Assembly: GCF_901709675.1 (NCBI RefSeq)
Contig: NC_051088.1
Location: 7,284,693 to 7,348,692, forward strand
DNA length: 64,000 nucleotides
Source of the DNA: Syngnathus acus
Lineage: Eukaryota > Chordata > Actinopteri > Syngnathiformes > Syngnathidae
Direction: 5' to 3'
The notes under the pieces were generated by a model. That model was not told where the DNA came from and made no database searches. It saw only the letters and a list, made by a program, of their open reading frames with translations. Both the position numbers and the translations under genes were made by a program. Each line of letters starts with the position of its first letter. Positions within the stretch are counted from its first letter, which is position 1. Below are positions 52,822 to 64,000 of this stretch, in pieces.

Positions 52822-55800
52822 AGAGAGAAAGCACATATGGAGCAGAACATTTGCTTGCTGTGGTGTCACGTGTTCATGTTCCATCTGACTCAACTCACTC
52901 ATGCCGGGCTGGTTTATGCCCACTTTGTTGTCTGTATTTGCATATGCCCATATGTGATCTATATCTCTGTGAACATATAATCATGAACAAATAGAAATAA
53001 ATCACAATCACAAGTTACAAGACTGGAATTTGTCAAACTGTATTGTGACAAGGGAGGAACACTGATTAGCACGTCCGGCTCACTGTGCGGAGGTTGTGGG
53101 TTTGATTCTGGCTCCAGCCTTCCTGTGTGGAGTTTGCATGATCTCCCCGTGCCTGTGTGGGTTTCCTCCGTTTTCCTCTCACATCCGAAAAAAAAGCATG
53201 GTAGGCCGATTGAGCACTCCAAGTTGCCCATAGGTGTGATTGTGGGAGCAAATGGTCGTTTGTCTATGTGTGTGCCTGCAATTGGCTGGCAACCAGTACA
53301 GGGTGCAATATTTATTGGGACAAATAAGTCAAAGGAGATCATTTCCTGCTGCACCCTAAATGATGTATGTTGTAACTCTGAGCCAAAAGAGCAACCTTGT
53401 TAAGTGCTGTTGCAAATTGTATTGCAAAACAATTCGACTGCTACACAAAATAAAAAAATATATATTATGCTTATTATTTTGAACAGTTTGAACTTTTACA
53501 TTGGTGGAGATCTAAAGGCCCTTGCGGTGCCACGCATTTGCGTTAAATCCTGGTGATATGTCGTCAGGTGGTTATTCAGTGCAGTTATGTAGTTTGTGAT
53601 TATTTCGCTGCTTTACCACAGAAAATGAACAGCACTGTTCACAAAGAAATGTGTCAACTTCCCATGACTTCCATGTTTGTTTCTGAGGCTTATACGCTGC
53701 GCTTGGCTTCTTTTCTCCCTCGTTGCAGTTGTGAAGGTCACGACGTGTTTTCTCATTATGTCGACCAGAATTTGCCGCTCGTTCACATGCATGTACGCTT
53801 TGCCATAGCTCGGAAAGTATGCAGCCAACATTGCCGCTATACAGCTTATTGCGTTGACTCCCATTAGCCTTTCGTCTTGTTTTGTGAAGCACTTTGACAA
53901 ATGAGTTTCAGATTCATCTATTTGCTTTTCCAGAACATTACACTGATTTACCACCCTGTCTGTCTCTTCGCCCTCACTGTGGTTTACCCAAATTTAAAGT
54001 AAAATTATCCACCAACCTCATCATTTCTTTCTTGCCAAGAATTTGAATTGCACAGCTGTTGATATTTTTCGTATTTTAAATGCACTGCATTCACATTTTT
54101 TGGTACTAATGAAGTTGCAATGTGATTATTACAATGCATTATGGGGCAGTGGAGTGTGGCTTGTAAGCTCACCATAGAGTTGGCTCATTGGATTTTTCAC
54201 ACACAAGAAAAACATCTCCACTTGAAGCAATACAATGGACTTAATTAATGGAAATACATGCCTTGCATGCTAAAATATCCCTGCAAGAAAAATGTAGCAA
54301 AACATCCTCCTTGAGTCAAAAGTGCACAATCAATCCTCAAAGCTCAAGCTGAGGTAAGTAACAACAACAAAGAGTATTTCTGAGCACATTGAGATGGTCC
54401 CTTAGCAGCAAAGTGACACTTAGCTCTCATGGCTCCCTTTACTGTGAAAGGATTGGCACCACCGAAGACAAAAATGGAATGTTATTATAGATTTATTTAT
54501 TTTTTTGGCGGGGGTAAGTTTTCAAAACTAGGTCATTTTGTCAAATGTGTTCAAAGGTTTGCGTTGTGAATGAGATTTATCTTCACCATCTCCCAAACGG
54601 GAGTCCAGCTTTATGCCGACTTGTCTGATTGTGTTAAAATGATTGACAATTCAATTCAGTTTGAACACGTGTGCATTGATCCAAAGTATCTCCAATGAAA
54701 ATGAATCAGTGAACATGTCAGCTTTTATTTGAATACCAATGCATTTCAAATGTTATTGGAAATAAAGGTAAGCTAGTGTGCTTCTTCACTACTGGTGGGG
54801 TGCGGTTGAGCAAGGCAGTGTCCCCCATTGCTCAGCTCAAGAGCTGCAACTCTGTGTGCATCCCTTTCACTGTGACACACCTGCATGTGTATCATTTGGT
54901 TGCCCGTGGCGCGTATAGCGCAGAAATATACAGCAGTTTGAATTTCCCCATGGGGAAAATAATAATAAAAATAATTTAAATGAAATGAAAGTAGAGATGC
55001 CAACCCCTTCATGACCTCTCTGGGACATTTTTTGTCAGTATCATTTTGGTTTTGATAGGAACACTTGCATCTCAGCCAAAACAAACACACGTCATCATAA
55101 CACTTCCAACACTTATTTAAATGTTCAAAAGTAGTAGTTTAATGCAAACATTTATTTTACTAATACGTGTTTTCTGAGATGCTAATTACATTTTTCGGTC
55201 TAGATCTTTGATTAATACACCTTGCATGAAAACTAATGCAAATGCAACTTTATATCTTAAGAGTTCCATTTTATTTTATATTACATTACCACCACTAGAA
55301 GAAGCCTCTTTATGTTGTTGCAATACCAGAGGAATTCAATCACCCAGATTTTGACGCAAATGAGGGACACGGTGCGGCTTAGCTGGGAAACGTCTACTTC
55401 CATCCCAGCGTACAAAAGTGCAAACACCCTCCTTCCGCCAAATTCCACCAGCACGACGCCTAGCAAAACCAAAAGAAAGAAAAGTTAGCTCTCCAGAAGA
55501 CTTGCTTCAGGAAGGAAAATTGGACCCTATATCTCTCGGCTGATTTGTGAACGTTTTGGAATCCCACCCAGAGGAGCTGGACGAGGCGGCTAGGCAGATG
55601 CAAGTCTGGGCTTCCCTGCTTAAGCCGCTGCCCCCGCGACTCGCCCTTGGATAAGCGGAAGAGATTGTTTGGATGGCAACTCAATGTGGCACATGCATGG
55701 TGGCGCAGAATGACAGAGATGTCGATTTTCAAATATGGTGGTGCATGCTAAGCATAATCATTATTTCAGACCATCCCTTTCTTCACTCTGCTGCACTTCA

Positions 55801-58800
55801 TTGAGATCATTTTCACACCTGCTGCCATTTGTTATGGCTTTTCATTTCAGGGTCCAAGGCAGTTGAGTCACTCTGTCTTGCCCGTCTGGCTCATTCATTT
55901 TCTGTGAAAGGCCGGCTAGCAAAATTGTCAGCCTGTTTGTGGTGTAAATCATCAGGCTGCAGTCAAATGCGTAAATGTTGTTTTTCCTGGTAATGTAATT
56001 GCTGCCCGGATGAATGGCCTGGATGAATGGCTCTGCATTATGTGCAACAACTTGTGCTTGGGTCTTTTACAATGCATTCTTCGACAATTATTATTCAGAA
56101 GCAACGCAGAAAACAGGCTGTCTCAATAGTCATTCAGGTGGTGCTTCTATTTACTTTCCAATTAGGTCCTTTAGATTGAATTTAGACTAATGATTCAATA
56201 TTGCGATCCTTATCATGTTTTTTGGGCTGAGTAAATTATGAAAGGGCACGTCATTAACATTAGCCTTTAGTTTCTTTTGCAAACAGCCTCATGGTTCATT
56301 GAACAATTCTGTTTATTTATGTTGCTAATGGGGGTAAAGAAACAGAAGAGTAACTTTTGGCTCCAATATAATGTGAAAGCTATCCTGGCCGGTCCACCAA
56401 TTATTAAGGACCAACAAAGTCGATCTGGTTGCCATGGCAATGTTCAAAATGTAATTTTGTAAACGACTAAACATGACTTCAAAGTTCGAAAGACTTTGAA
56501 ATATTTTTTTGCAATCATACGTCTTGTCGTAATTTAAAGACTTCATTTGCATAGAAAATTGGTGGATTCCCCGATATTTGTCCACGGAGAGTTCCAGCTG
56601 TGCATTACGTAGTATTCAGTGATGCTATGCACATCATGTTTTTTTCTCAAGACAACCACTTGCAACCCTTGACAAATATGATGTCATCATATCATCATAT
56701 TGTATATCGGTAGTGTACGTTTAGTCCATTCCATACAAAAGATCTTCCATGATTACTGTGGAGGTTTTATAGTTTCTGAAAAGGTGCGGCTTTATGAAAG
56801 TGCACGAAAAACTGAGGAAAGGCATCACTACCGATTAGATGTATCAAATTGTACCACAAACATGTGAGACCGATGCAAGATTGACTTGGATTATTTCCTC
56901 CTTGGCTGTGTAACCACTGGCCAGTAGATGAGTCAGCTGATGCAGCAAAGTGAGATGGAAAAGATCAATTCAAGCAGCTGCAGCACCACTAAAGCAGATA
57001 AACATCTTGCTCATTTCCTCTCCCATTTTATACACACGGCAAAAGATTGCAAAGATGGCATCATTGTGTTTACTTTGCTCACATCAAACTTGTAACCGCC
57101 TTCTCAATCCCGAGACGTGAGCAGGACGAGGCTCTCTTGTCAAAACAATAACAACACAATCTTCAATCCAGCTCTTGTATTGGATCTCACAAGATTGTGT
57201 AGACGTGTTGCTGCTGCATTTAAGTTTTAGACATTAACTATTTTTTTCCAGCTGTGCACTAAAGCTTATCCTTTTCTTACTGTACTGCGGTTCCCTCACC
57301 AGCTTTTTAAGCCTCTTATTCTGTCTTCTTCCACCATCACCCAGCTGCCTGAATTAGTGGCGCTTTGAGCTTCTTGTTGAGTCACTCTATCAAATACACA
57401 CATGATGAGACAGTGTGCACACAAAGCATACATCGCAGAATTCCCTCACAATGTTTTCCTGCGCGCAAATATAAAACTATTATTTAATGTCCCTAAGTTC
57501 TTGGTTTCTACTTTCGTACGACCGAAACACACACAAGAACAATCTGAAGGAGCACATTTGCTACTTCTTCACAAATACATAATCTTTTGGGTATTTTGGT
57601 CCCATTCATCACCCCACCCTTCGTTGTAGGGCCCTTAACTACCTTCTGGCTTGAGGCGCCGGGGGATGCCACTTTATTTACAGCAGGGGTGTCCAAACGT
57701 TTTGCAAAGTGGGGCAGATTTGGTGAGGTGAAAATGTCTGGGGGCTGACCGCTTAGCTTAACCTGGCAAGAGCCAGATTGATACGTGAATCCCCAGACAG
57801 AGTTCTTCACAGTATCAATGTGGGACTGCTCCACTGTGATATGCTCGGGAAAGGTGGGACAATTGAGTGCAATACTTCAAGCTGATTGGACGATGTGGCA
57901 ACTTATGCAGCCTACCAAACTTTGGTTTTCAGCAATCACGGCAAGGGAAGTCCTAATCGGAAAGTTATAGAAGCGCAAACCTCTAAAAATTCACATTGCG
58001 TCTCTCGTTGCTCTTCTTTCAAAAGGAAGCTGTTAGTAACTTCTCAAGAACAGGATTAATTGCAGTGCCCATGCATTATTACAACCAGTTTGGTTGGTTC
58101 GTTTGTTTTCCCCGGCCTCAGCGCTTCTTGCTTTCGTCGCAGCCTCATATCCCACCAACAATAACATTGTTGCTTTGTGATTGGCCCGGTCAACTAATGA
58201 CCGGCTTGGAGGAAATCAGCAGGCTCAGGACAAGTTGGAGTGTCGTATTTTTTTGAGCTCACAAATACCGCGAGAATTCAGCTACCATGCAAAGTTACAC
58301 TGAGCTTCCAGTTTCTTTAACTTTTCACGAACGTTGTAGTTTGCATGTTTCATCTGGTAGTGTTTCTTGATAATGAATTTTTAGAAAACAGCCAGCCTCT
58401 CAACGAACTTGGCAGACACAGTTGTTTTTTTATTTTGGAAATAAAAACATGCCAATTTCTACTTGTCCTGGAAGCAACAGCCCTCTCTGTGAACTTTCCT
58501 CTTGAAAGTGCCACACAAAAGTCATGCAGCGAGAGGTTCAGTTTGACACCTAACACGACCTTGGGATCGGTGTGTTCGGAGAGGCAGCGTGCGCTCGGAG
58601 CATATTTCCGAAAGCACCCGGGATCAGGTCTGCTGCCATCTTCTAGTGAAATATAATTTCCTTTTTTCTGTACATTTTCTTTTCTTCTGTGGTTGGCAGT
58701 GCTGAGGGACCTCAAGTTCTTAATATTATGCCAGAGGCTGGCGGCCGGTAGAAATTTGAACACGGGCCGCATTCGGCCCACTGCGATTGCAATTCACACA

Positions 58801-58815
58801 TGCGAGATGTGTGTG

Positions 58816-58847
<32 letters not shown>

Positions 58848-60020
58848 TGTGTGTGTGCGTGTGTGTGTGTGTAGCCTGCTATGCTCCCTTTTAATTGCTC
58901 TGTGCCTGTGGTTGTTGTGAGTTCCTTTCCCAGCTTTCATCAGCACCCTGGACTAATTATTTTTGCGTTTTTCCCCCTCAATACTGTTTCTGTCAATCTG
59001 GTTGTAAGAAGATAATGGGATTGGCTACCAAACATTGACATTTAGGATTCTTAATTGCTTATTCATCCAGTACTATGTTAAATGAATCAGTTTCCCATAC
59101 AGTTACGGAACAAACTTGAAATAGGATTAACACACGCGCACACACGCACATGCACTACACATTTGTGTTTGGTTTTCTTTTAATTTTAGGATGTGTTTGG
59201 ATTGAGCCAGCATTGGATTACTTGCTTGTTATTATGATACAGTTTGTGCGAGCAGCAGATGTAAATGTTGACGTACTGAAAGTCAACCACTTTCGGTTTG
59301 TACTCACATAAGGTACAAATGACTTGATGTCTAATTTTTGTTTTCTTTTTCTTCTTCTCTTTCAGGGGACCAATGGGTCAGATGGGTAGCCCCAAACTTG
59401 GCATGCAGCAAGGAGTTCAAGGTGGAGGCGGGATGGGAGGAATAGGAGGTTTAGGAAGTGGGATGGGTGGAGGAGTGGGAGGCAGAATGGGCGGAGGAAT
59501 GGGAGGTGGGATGGGAGGCGGAGGAATGGGAGGTGGGATGGGAGGCGGAGGAATGGCCACTGGAGGTGGAATAGGCTCGAGAAGCAGTGAGCCCTATCGC
59601 CTGGCCGCCCATGACACGCCAACCTCCCCGCGTCACATGCAGTCAGGCCAGGGGTCCGGAACTGGACAGGGCTCAGGCCACGGGATGAGTCACAGTCCAG
59701 CCGGGGCCGGCATGGGGGCCCATACAGGGCAGAGTCCCGGCCAGCACGCCTCTAGACGAAACCTGCAAGTCGACTTCAACAGTTCGGGCGGCTCCAGGAC
59801 TGGCCGCTCCCCCTCGGTGTCACCAGACCGTGGTGTGACACCCACCTCGCCCTACTCGGTGCCACAGATCGCGCCCATGCCAAAGAGCAAACTGTGTCCG
59901 GTGTGTACCACCACAGAGCTCTCCAACCCACCAGCTGTGCCCAACTACAACATCTGCACCCAGTGTAAGGCCACCGTGTGTAATCAGTGTGGCTTCAACC
60001 CAAACCCACACCTCACTGAG
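48985..60020 (+). CDS. bsn: Bassoon, first two coding exons (gene continues beyond the window)
   Basis: Bassoon is a giant presynaptic active-zone scaffold (about 3900 residues in mammals) that organises the cytomatrix and synaptic vesicle supply. Coding exons here are 48985-49163 and 59366-60020, together 278 residues ending in phase 0. Seen: N-terminal MGNEAS, Gly/Met-rich low-complexity sequence, then [37 protein letters not shown] and the first zinc finger with cysteines at about 237, 240, 257, 260, 265 and 268 and [12 protein letters not shown], all matching mammalian bassoon. MGxxxS fits the N-myristoylation consensus known for bassoon. The closely related piccolo is less likely, given the MGNE start and motif order. 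Teleosts often keep two copies, and which one this is cannot be told. Confidence 0.93.
49625..49651. repeat. (GT)n microsatellite
   Basis: About 13 GT units near the start of bsn intron 1. Confidence 0.9.
51918..52010. repeat. Fragment of the CAAAGGGCTTCACA repeat family
   Basis: CAGGTTTATTTGTACGGCCC and GTCTCAAAGGGCTTCACAAC match the element at 38530-38745. Confidence 0.55.
52240..52350. repeat. Diverged tandem duplication
   Basis: Two similar copies of a unit running roughly GTGATTTGTTTGAAAACC to TACTGTACATTT, separated by a few bases. Confidence 0.6.
52713..52830. repeat. (GA)n microsatellite
   Basis: Long GA repeat with a few AGG interruptions. The open frames on both strands (RERE / SLSL) are artefacts. 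Confidence 0.96.
53055..53310 (+). mobile_element. tRNA-derived SINE, 3'-truncated
   Basis: Plus-strand copy with TGATTAGCACGTCCGGCTCA, GTGGGTTTGATTCTGGCTCC, CTGTGTGGAGTTTGCATG and ATTGGCTGGCAACCAGTACA. It belongs to the same family as 36348-36730 but lacks the ATGG tail. Confidence 0.75.
54795..54980 (+). mobile_element. SINE-like element
   Basis: GGGGTGCGGTTGAGCAAGGC, AGTGTCCCCCATTGCTC and a final TTTGAATTTCCCCATGGGG plus AAT repeats resemble the 3' part of fish V-SINE-type elements. Confidence 0.45.
55520..55690 (+). mobile_element. 3' fragment of a non-LTR retrotransposon (LINE)
   Basis: Contains TCTCTCGGCTGATTTGTGAA, GGAATCCCACCCAGAGGAGC, GTCTGGGCTTCCCTGCTTAA and GCGACTCGCCCTTGGATAAG, matching the end of a reverse-transcriptase ORF and 3' terminus common to fish LINEs. 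Frames are broken and no intact ORF remains. The clade is not certain. Confidence 0.65.
57681..57920. mobile_element. hAT-like element fragment
   Basis: Starts CAGGGGTGTCCAAACG, a hAT-like terminus, followed by GGGGCAGATTTGGTGAGG and AGCTGATTGGACGATGTGGC, a known pattern in fish repeats. The right end is not resolved. Confidence 0.5.
58808..58873. repeat. (GT)n / (GCGT)n microsatellite
   Basis: GT units with a GCGT-rich middle. Confidence 0.92.
59366..60020 (+). CDS. bsn: bsn coding exon 2 (zinc finger 1)
   Basis: Residues 60-278. Acceptor TTCTCTTTCAG at 59355-59365, donor GTAGGT at 60021. Begins with a Gly/Met-rich tract, then a Gly/Ser/His-rich stretch, the conserved SPSVSPDRG and [11 protein letters not shown] block, and six of the eight zinc ligands of the first FYVE-like finger. 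The last two cysteines must be in the next exon, as in mammalian bassoon, where VKEWLC follows. Confidence 0.93.
59493..59546 (+). repeat. Coding 27-bp perfect tandem duplication in bsn exon 2
   Basis: Two identical 27-bp units encoding GGMGGGMGG-type sequence inside a longer, less regular Gly/Met tract (about 59420-59560). In-frame expansion. Confidence 0.9.
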
Positions 60021-60046
60021 GTAGGTCGCGCTTGCATATGCCTTGG

Positions 60047-60056
60047 TAATAATAAT

Positions 60057-60121
<65 letters not shown>

Positions 60122-60146
60122 TAACAATAATAATAATATAATAAAT
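60047..60146. repeat. (AAT)n microsatellite next to the bsn exon 2 donor
   Basis: About 30 AAT/AAC units starting 27 bases after the donor. The polyasparagine open frame that runs through the donor is an artefact of reading into the intron. Confidence 0.95.
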
Positions 60147-61189
60147 TATTATTTCAATTCATTGCTTGGTCGCACTTTACTGTTGTACACATTACTGCTG
60201 TACTGTAAAACCTGATTGGGAGTTACATTGTGCTGGTCTAAGTTACAGGAAATTTGAAACGAGCCTTCAGCATCATTGTTGCAGCCTGTAATCTAATAAG
60301 TGCTACTTGCATCCATAAGATGTCACATCATAACATCAGATAGCATTTAGCAGAGAGGAGAGTGATGCCAATTAGGAGGATCAGCAAGAGATTACACTTG
60401 TTTTGATTATGTTGGGATTCAGTTCATTAGTGACATGGGTCGCTGACTGTTATTTGATTGTTTTGACCTGGAATTGTAGTACAGCATGTTAAAGACATTC
60501 ATGCATGTATTATACACGTAGACTTACATATGGAGGTTAACGTTTCCCCGTCCCCCATCATTATGATTATGATTATGTTTTTGAGCTCACCTGTGTTTTA
60601 CAGGAAGCTCCTGTCTCTTTTGAAACATGGATGAACTACATGAAGCCATTTCCATCATTGTGCACTGCTATCGCCAATTTATCCCTTTAAATGGATACAA
60701 TTTTGCAAGAGATGCAGCTTCTTATTAATATGGATGAGACATTTTTAAACGCCCACACTCCCTGATGCGTTTATGTTTCTCTTATTGTTGTTGAAAAATG
60801 ACATCTGGGAAAGATGTTAAAAAGCTGTTGTGTGGAAGCTAGTCGTTGAATAATTAACAGCAGGAAAAGTGTGGGTGTTGACGCTTTGGGATAAGTGGAG
60901 GTGCTTGAACACCCACATCCCCAACAGGTGCAACACCTCTGGATACACCATCTGATATCCATACTGTCGCTGTCCAATGTCCAATATATTTATTAGATTT
61001 ATTTATATGTGAAGCCCAAACTACTCTGTTATAGTTATTACAGTATGTACTATATCACACATTGAAAAATCTATGGGAATTATTTTATTGTTGACCAAAG
61101 ACACCCAATTTTGCTTTGCCCCAAAATCTATTCGGTAAATAAAATCTGAAAAGTAACTACAGTCAAATTATAAACCCGTTCCGTAAAAA

Positions 61190-61370
61190 TTATACTCATG
61201 AGAAGTTTGCATGCTCTCGCCGTGATTGCATACATAGGTTTTCTCCAGATGCTCCGGTTTCCTTCGGCTCCCTGTTTCTTGCCTATAGTCTGCTATGCTC
61301 GGCTTCAGCTCACCCTTGACCCAAATAAGGACAAGCGCGATATGAAATGGATAGATTGGTAGATAGCATT
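61190..61370 (+). repeat. Diverged SINE fragment
   Basis: GAAGTTTGCATGCTCTCGCC, TTTTCTCCAGATGCTCCGGT and TTTCCTTC, then GGACAAGCGCGATATGAAAT and GGATAGAT, match the body and tail of the common SINE. Confidence 0.65.
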
Positions 61371-64000
61371 GGTCAATGGTTACAACCAAGTGATTAAAGT
61401 TTGTGAGTTCACAAGGCATTACATCAAAATAGAGTCAATAATAAAGGCAGCACTCGCTCACTGTGTATAATTATGCTAACCTGGGAGATGGGAAACCCAT
61501 TTAGCAGCCTGGAGTGGTGGTAATGCAAACTGAGGATATTGTATTTGCTTGTGTCTTGAGCAACTAATATTCTGGGAAATATCAGACCCACTCCATCGGT
61601 AGAGCCATGTCCGCTTTTAACCAAAGTGCCTCTAGTGTGTAAAAATGGACAGTATGTGTATTGTAGTGTTATTTATTGAACCTTCATTTACTCAGGAACA
61701 TTACGACAACTCTTCTCACATGGAGTTCTATTATGATGATGACAACGCTAAATTTGGCCTTTGTATGTGTGAAGAAATGATAAACATATCATTTGTTGCT
61801 ATTTCCGATATAGATGCATTCATTCAACTCTGTCTCTCTTCCTCTGTCTCTCGTTCTCGCTGCCGTTTGTCATCAGACTCTTTTGCCGACAATGTCTTCT
61901 TCCCTACAGCCTGTTTGTTGTTCAACACACTGCATGCTAATTTTAGACTCAGTGTGCACACATGGCTGCTGACAGAGATGTGTGTCTGCTTATGTGTGTG
62001 CGTGTGTGTGTGTGTGTTACGGGTGTAAGAGGGGAGAGAAAAGAAGGGATTAATTGGTTTCAGCAAAAAAAAATCTGCAGATTGAGGTTTCACTGCCTGT
62101 CAAACATGTTTTATGTTCAAATGTGTGAGTTCATTTGAATACTTTTTTTCTGGCAACAGTTTATCATTCTAGCTCTAGTGCATCCCAGGGGTGTTTGATG
62201 GGGATGAGGGAAGGGTTCTGTGCAAGCTCCACACCAAACTCATTCAAGCCTGCAGAAAATGGCCTTTTCTTAAACTGTTCCCATTCCATTGCGTACAATC
62301 ATCGCAAATATCTTTCGAAGATGAACAATTAAGATTGAGGGATCAATAAGTCAACTTATCAATGAATTCATTGATTAAGAGGTGTGACCGCAGCTACCTT
62401 TCCACCCATTTGTCACACTCTAAACACTTGTTCCAAAATAAGATGTTTACTTGATTATTCATAAACTGCAACACATTTCTTATTCCCACATATTTTAAAC
62501 AGTGAGATGTCATCCTTCAAATCCCAGTACCATGCATCAAAGAAACGTTGGCCTTTGTGATTTTACTTGAGACAAAGTATTCTGCTCACTTTGTATATTA
62601 GTCATCCCCGCAGGTGATAAGTTAAAGTCATTTCCTGAGCTTGCAATTACCTTTCACATGTTGTGCAGGGAATGAGCAACTCCAGCGCTATTTCATTGCA
62701 TGGCATTGTGACTAAATCAATGATTCATTTTCTTTTTGTCCGCTGCTTTTCATATTTCGGATTCACATTTATGATTTTCCCTTCACATCTTTCTCTCTTT
62801 CTCCTTCTTCTCTCAAACCGTATGTGTGTATGTGAAAATGGGGGTTGCTACTTGTTTCCATTTAGAGAAAAAGAGAAGCTTTATTCAAATACTAAACCGG
62901 AAAATTGTGTGACGCCATCAACATGATCATGACAATGAGACTCAAGACATGTGACACAAGACACACTTTGGGCTGGTCGTCTGTCAGTTGCAGTGTCTGT
63001 ATGAACAAACAACCAGTCACACTCTTGTACATACTGTCAATGACTTGCCCCCTTTTTTATAGGCATTTTGGACTGACACAATCTTTAGTAGCAAAACCTC
63101 AAAATGAAAGGCGATGAGAGGTCCGATGATTTTGTGCTAGTTTACAGTCTAGAAATTTGGGTCAAATTCCAAATCCTACAACCTCAGGGGCATTCCTCTT
63201 AATACGAATCATTACAGCGCGCACTGATGGTTTGTTCAAATGTCAAAACATCGTTTGTATCTTCAGTCTATGAAGGAGGCTACATTGACTAAAACCTATA
63301 GGGGGCACTACATTAACGTTTATTGGCCTCTCCGCTCCCTTTCCCTCTAGTATAAGGATGCCCTTATGGCTCGTTATCGTGATCTTCCTGCTTCTTCTCC
63401 TTTCACTTATCTTCACGCCCTTCCTCACACCCCTCTGAGCTGTGTGCCAAAGATGGGGGAGGAGGATTTATCTTTCCTCCTGCATGGAGAGAATCATGTC
63501 TATTCTGGGAAAGTAGGATGAGATGGAAGGTAAGAGAGAGGAGGGGGGCGTGAAGATGGGGAGAAGGTGAGAGAGTCAAGGGTTCTCTCCTCACATGCAT
63601 TAACTATGAGAAGTTCCTTTAGTCAAGCAGGTGGACAGGACACTCTCACAACGACAAGTAAACACATGCATATGTCGTGTGAGGTTACGCGTGTACTTTG
63701 GCCAACACACAAACGTTGACTTGAACACATCCGCACCGAGAGGATGCAGCTGCAAGCCCAGCAGTTCAAGCGCGGGAATTCCTAATGAGGTGTTTTAAAT
63801 GATGAATGCATTCTGCTGGCACTCACATGGCTGCAGATGGGAGGGAGGATGGCGCCGGCCGGGGCTTTCGAGCCAGGCTGCAGCTCCTCTGTGACAAAAT
63901 GAAAATACCAATGTGACTAATAAACTGAAATATTTTAATTGTGCTTCCACTTGAAGCTTACTGCAAAAGTGACGCATAAAGTCAAAGAGAATCAAAGTGT

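Larger units (their letters stand above)
49164..59365. other. bsn intron 1
   Basis: A 10.2 kb intron. Holds several SINE/LINE fragments, GA and GT microsatellites and one uncharacterised open frame on the minus strand (53613-53987). No additional bsn exon is needed: exons 1 and 2 join in frame (AG+G). Confidence 0.7.
60021..64000. other. bsn intron 2 (partial)
   Basis: I searched the plus strand for the continuation of zinc finger 1 (a WLCLNC-like exon) and did not find it, so the next exon lies beyond the window. The intron holds an AAT repeat at its start and a diverged SINE. No gene recognised on either strand. Confidence 0.65.

Noticed and set aside
52565-52994. SLSL-, SLSF- and RERE-rich open frames
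   Set aside because: Translation of the GA microsatellite.
57508-57834. 108-codon minus-strand open frame
   Set aside because: It crosses a hAT-like terminus (CAGGGGTGTCCAAACG), so it is repeat-derived.
60048-60215. Extension of bassoon with a polyasparagine tail
   Set aside because: This reads past a consensus donor (GTAGGT) at 60021 into an intronic AAT repeat.

Overview
The window is nuclear DNA of a vertebrate, almost certainly a ray-finned (teleost) fish. Split genes with GT-AG introns, very abundant CA/GT, GA, CATC and AAT microsatellites, tRNA-derived SINEs and short hAT-like and other inverted-repeat elements all point that way. The species cannot be fixed from this window. Nothing looks bacterial, viral or plasmid-borne.

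Three genes are recognisable. (1) At the left edge on the minus strand is the first coding exon of tmem115 (107-598), a Golgi membrane protein. The rest of the gene lies outside the window. (2) The minus strand from 34710 down to 5481 carries a complete rad54l2 (ARIP4) gene. Its 22 coding exons join with matching phases at every junction into a predicted 1487-residue SNF2-family ATPase. A probable 5' non-coding exon lies at 47921-47988, and a long repeat-poor 3' UTR probably runs to about 2540. (3) The plus strand from 48985 carries the first two coding exons of bassoon (bsn), a presynaptic active-zone scaffold. It reaches zinc finger 1, after which the gene continues beyond 64000.

Layout: 1-600 tmem115 exon; 600-2530 intergenic with a nested pair of hAT-like elements; 2.5-34.7 kb rad54l2, compact up to 18.5 kb and then a 16.1 kb intron; 34.7-48 kb upstream part of rad54l2, rich in repeats; 48-49 kb apparent divergent rad54l2/bsn promoter region; 49.2-59.4 kb bsn intron 1; 59.4-60.0 kb bsn exon 2; 60.0-64.0 kb part of bsn intron 2.

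The three genes do not form a pathway: Golgi trafficking, chromatin/nuclear-receptor ATPase and synaptic scaffold. Their human orthologues all lie in chromosome 3p21, so this looks like conserved linkage. I found no convincing undescribed multi-gene system. The most interesting leads are regulatory: a frame-compatible candidate alternative first exon for rad54l2 at 26217-26250, a head-to-head rad54l2/bsn arrangement, a possible upstream ORF overlapping the rad54l2 start, transposon tails sitting next to rad54l2 splice donors, and an expanding Gly/Met-rich repeat in bassoon exon 2.
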